A stretch of 64,000 nucleotides of DNA from Hirundichthys speculiger (Eukaryota; Chordata; Actinopteri; Beloniformes; Exocoetidae): the NCBI GenBank assembly GCA_018398805.1, contig JAGFBZ010000170.1:124001-188000 (forward strand), given 5' to 3'. The first letter of the stretch is position 1, and the number at the start of each line of letters is the position of its first letter. Below are positions 56,530-64,000 of the stretch, in pieces. The notes under the pieces are model-generated. The model did no database searches. It was not told the origin of the DNA and worked only from the letters and a program-made list of their open reading frames with translations. Both the position numbers and the translations under genes were made by a program.

Positions 56530-57719
56530 CTTCTGACATTTTACAAATGGAATAAAATGATAAATCCTAATTGATCTTAAACAGGAAGCATTTCCTCAAC
56601 TTTACCGTCAAGACATGGAGAAGAAAAAAAGTTTCATGCGTTTCTTTTATGCACACTTCTGAGCACAACTGCTTTTTTCAGGAATTCAGTTACACTAAAA
56701 TATAAATATGTGTTAAAAACAGGGATCTAGGAGAGAAGAAATCAGATGTTAACTGGTGACACTGGTTGAAAGACGGGAGAATGTAAATGCCTGGTTCTCT
56801 ATCGTGTTATTATCCACATTACAACAGTAAATAACGATGTGCCCCACCCACCGCCAATCTGTCTGGAAGAGTTTTTGGCCGTATCGCCCGGTCCTAGAAG
56901 ATCCGATGATGTGGAGGACAGCTGAAACTTTACACAAACAAATGAACAGGAATAAACTCTGTAAAACAGATTTAAAAAAAAAAAAAAACTGTTTTAACGT
57001 CACAGCTTTGTGATTTTCTTTGTGGTAAACTACGACAGCGTGCTTCCTGTAGGTGGCAGTGCCGGTCATTAAATACGGTGCTCTGGCCATCAAATTAGCA
57101 TGCATGCACGTGCCGTGCGCTTTGTTTGCACATCTGGCATGTGGGGTGAGTGTTTCATAAAGGCTCGGTCCAAAAAACAAAAAACAAAAAGGCCAGAGAG
57201 ATCGCAGATGCTGTCTTTAAATTAAATGAGTGTCGTGCATTCGGTGCATCTGACCCGACCCAATGTGGCGATACCATTGTAACCCATGATACCGCTGATG
57301 TTTGTACTCTTTCTTGGATGTTTTGTGTGTCTGAGACGCAGCATTCGAGACTTTCTTTGCATGAAACAAATCTGATGGAAGATTGGAATATTCAGAAGTT
57401 CATATTTCACTGCAGATATGAAAATAAGTGTTCCAGTGTCCGTAAGAATATCTTCCAGAAATGACCCAGGTACCTTAGCTTATAGTGTCTGACCCTGAGC
57501 TTCAGCTGCGGTCACATGACAACGCCTACAGTGCTCACTCCTGCCGTGCACAGTGCCGGAGGTGAAGGTGAAGGAAGATCAACCAGAAACTGTGCTACCA
57601 CGAGGCTTCTGGGATGGAAGTGGGGGGTTGTTAGTGTCTGGTGGTGATTGTGACAAGGGTTGAGTCCTGCGCCACCGCACCCTGCTACACGCTGAACCCC
57701 CAACCGTGTTTTCTGGCCA
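56530..57719. other. Downstream flank of nampt-like gene
   Basis: Probably includes the 3' untranslated region of the minus-strand gene, but no clear poly(A) signal was settled. Other frames lack domains. Confidence 0.4.
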
Positions 57720-63001
<5,282 letters not shown>

Positions 63002-63109
63002 CTACAGCCAGGAAACAGAGGGTGGGGGTGGGGGGGGAATAATAAATAAAGTGTTTCAATGATGTGATAAGCAAGTTACCAGGACGGCCCCTAACTACTA
63101 AAACTAGTA

Positions 63110-63594
63110 AAGCCCCGTCATCTCTGTAGTCTATGTACTAACGATGAACCAGTCAGAATAGAAGTGCTGGAATTCTTAGTGCTAAAGTTAATGGATAATA
63201 ACTATTTATACATTTCGTCTAGTGTAGTGTTGCCAGGATGTTTGTGATCTACTCTCTCTGTCCTCCATCCTCTTTCTATCCTCTCTCCCTCCTCTTTTGT
63301 CTTTACCCGGCTGGTCTTCATCAGGAAGGTCCCTCCATCTGATCCAGGTCCTGATCAAGGTTTCTTCGTCAAAGTGGAGTTTTTTCTTGCCACTGTTTGG
63401 CTTAAAGCTTTTTTTTCTCCCTCTGTGGGAGTTTTTTTACTTGCCATTTTCTTTGATTTGGATTTAATATTATAATTTTAGTTAATGATAATTGCCCAGG
63501 AGTCATGATCTCGGTCTCTGTAAAGCACCTAGAGACAATTTGCATTGTAATAGACGCTATACAAATAAAATTGAATTGAATTGAATTGAATTAA
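63110..63594 (+). mobile_element. 3' end of a LINE-like element with (TTGAA)n tail
   Basis: Same repeat as 3728-4230, opposite orientation: CCGGCTGGTCTTCATCAGGA, GGAGTTTTTTCTTGCCACTG, CACCTAGAGACAATTTGCAT, then ATACAAATAAAATTGAATTGAATTG. Lies in the intron upstream of the first nampt-like exon seen. Confidence 0.75.
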
Positions 63595-63695
63595 CCGTGG
63601 ATATAACAAATTAAAAATCTGGGGGAATTCCTGGAGCAACTATGGCAGGAATTTTGCAGCAAGGCCAGATTATGCAGAGAAGGGTCACTCTAAAG

Positions 63696-63978
63696 TAGGG
63701 ATGTCCGATAATATCGGCCCACTGATATTATCGGCCCGATATTGGCATAAAAATGTAATATCGGTAAATATCGGTATCGGTATCAGTTTTTTTTTTTTTT
63801 TTTTGCACAGACAATGTGTTAATTCCACGACAGGAGATATGTGATGTTACCTAAAATTAGTTTTGAGGAAAAATAGCCCGCATATATCGGTATCGGTAGA
63901 TATCGGTATCGGAAATTGAGAGTTGGACAATATCGGCATATCGGATATCGGCAAAAAAGCCAATATCGGACATCCCTA
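63696..63978. mobile_element. hAT-type MITE, family A, copy 3 of 3, exact 8-bp duplication
   Basis: CTCTAAAG is duplicated at 63688-63695 and 63979-63986. Same body as 43932-44198. Confidence 0.95.
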
Positions 63979-64000
63979 CTCTAAAGGTTTTGGCAGAATA

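Overview
The window is vertebrate nuclear DNA from a ray-finned fish, most likely a percomorph teleost. It holds GT-AG spliced genes separated by long non-coding stretches. The repeats are typical of fish: hAT and Tc1/mariner elements with intact target-site duplications, L2-, RTE- and Rex-like LINE ends, and many microsatellites. No bacterial, phage or CRISPR feature is present. Names below rest on protein motifs I recognise; no database was searched.

Four host genes can be supported. (1) g0s2, plus strand, about 10.31-11.73 kb: a TATA box, one untranslated first exon and a single coding exon for a 127-residue G0/G1 switch protein 2, the lipolysis inhibitor. (2) ldlrad2, minus strand, 35.81 down to 25.77 kb: five exons, every intron in phase 1, joining to a 384-residue type I membrane protein (signal peptide, CUB, LDL-receptor class A, proline-rich linker, transmembrane segment). 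The 85-nt signal-peptide exon lies 5.8 kb from the second exon. (3) An intronless coiled-coil gene, plus strand, 37.94-39.00 kb, unnamed, with a CRE-containing near-palindrome and a TATA-like box just upstream. (4) The 3' part of a nampt-like gene, minus strand, 63.00 down to 57.72 kb: seven exons covering about 354 residues; the exons for the first 149 or so residues lie beyond 64000. Its catalytic core is kept, but the phosphate-binding glycine loop and one tunnel residue differ from human NAMPT as I recall it.

Most of the rest is mobile DNA. 0-9.7 kb: an 11-bp array at the window edge, a small hAT MITE, a LINE tail, a 648-bp hAT MITE, a dead Tc1-like transposon and two MITEs mixed with TTAGGG-like tracts. 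11.9-17.1 kb: a hAT deletion derivative keeping a zinc-finger fragment; then an element with long inverted repeats that interrupts an older LINE reverse transcriptase and carries an open reading frame for a FEN/XPG-like nuclease plus a CXC-type cysteine motif; then another hAT. 18-25.6 kb: LINE tails, Tc1-like relics and hairpins. 28-35.6 kb (ldlrad2 introns): a 1-kb foldback element, hAT MITEs, LINE and Tc1-like remnants. 39.6-56.5 kb: several hAT elements with exact 8-bp duplications, an L2-like and an RTE-like LINE remnant, and a 12-bp minisatellite of about 118 units inside a transposon. The last nampt intron holds a hAT element whose 31-bp internal repeat has expanded to about 30 copies, with a second hAT nested in the array.

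The four genes do not form an operon or an obvious pathway; g0s2 (fat breakdown) and nampt (NAD salvage) are both metabolic, but nothing here links them. The best candidate for something undescribed is the long-inverted-repeat element with the nuclease/CXC reading frame at 13.3-15.5 kb.
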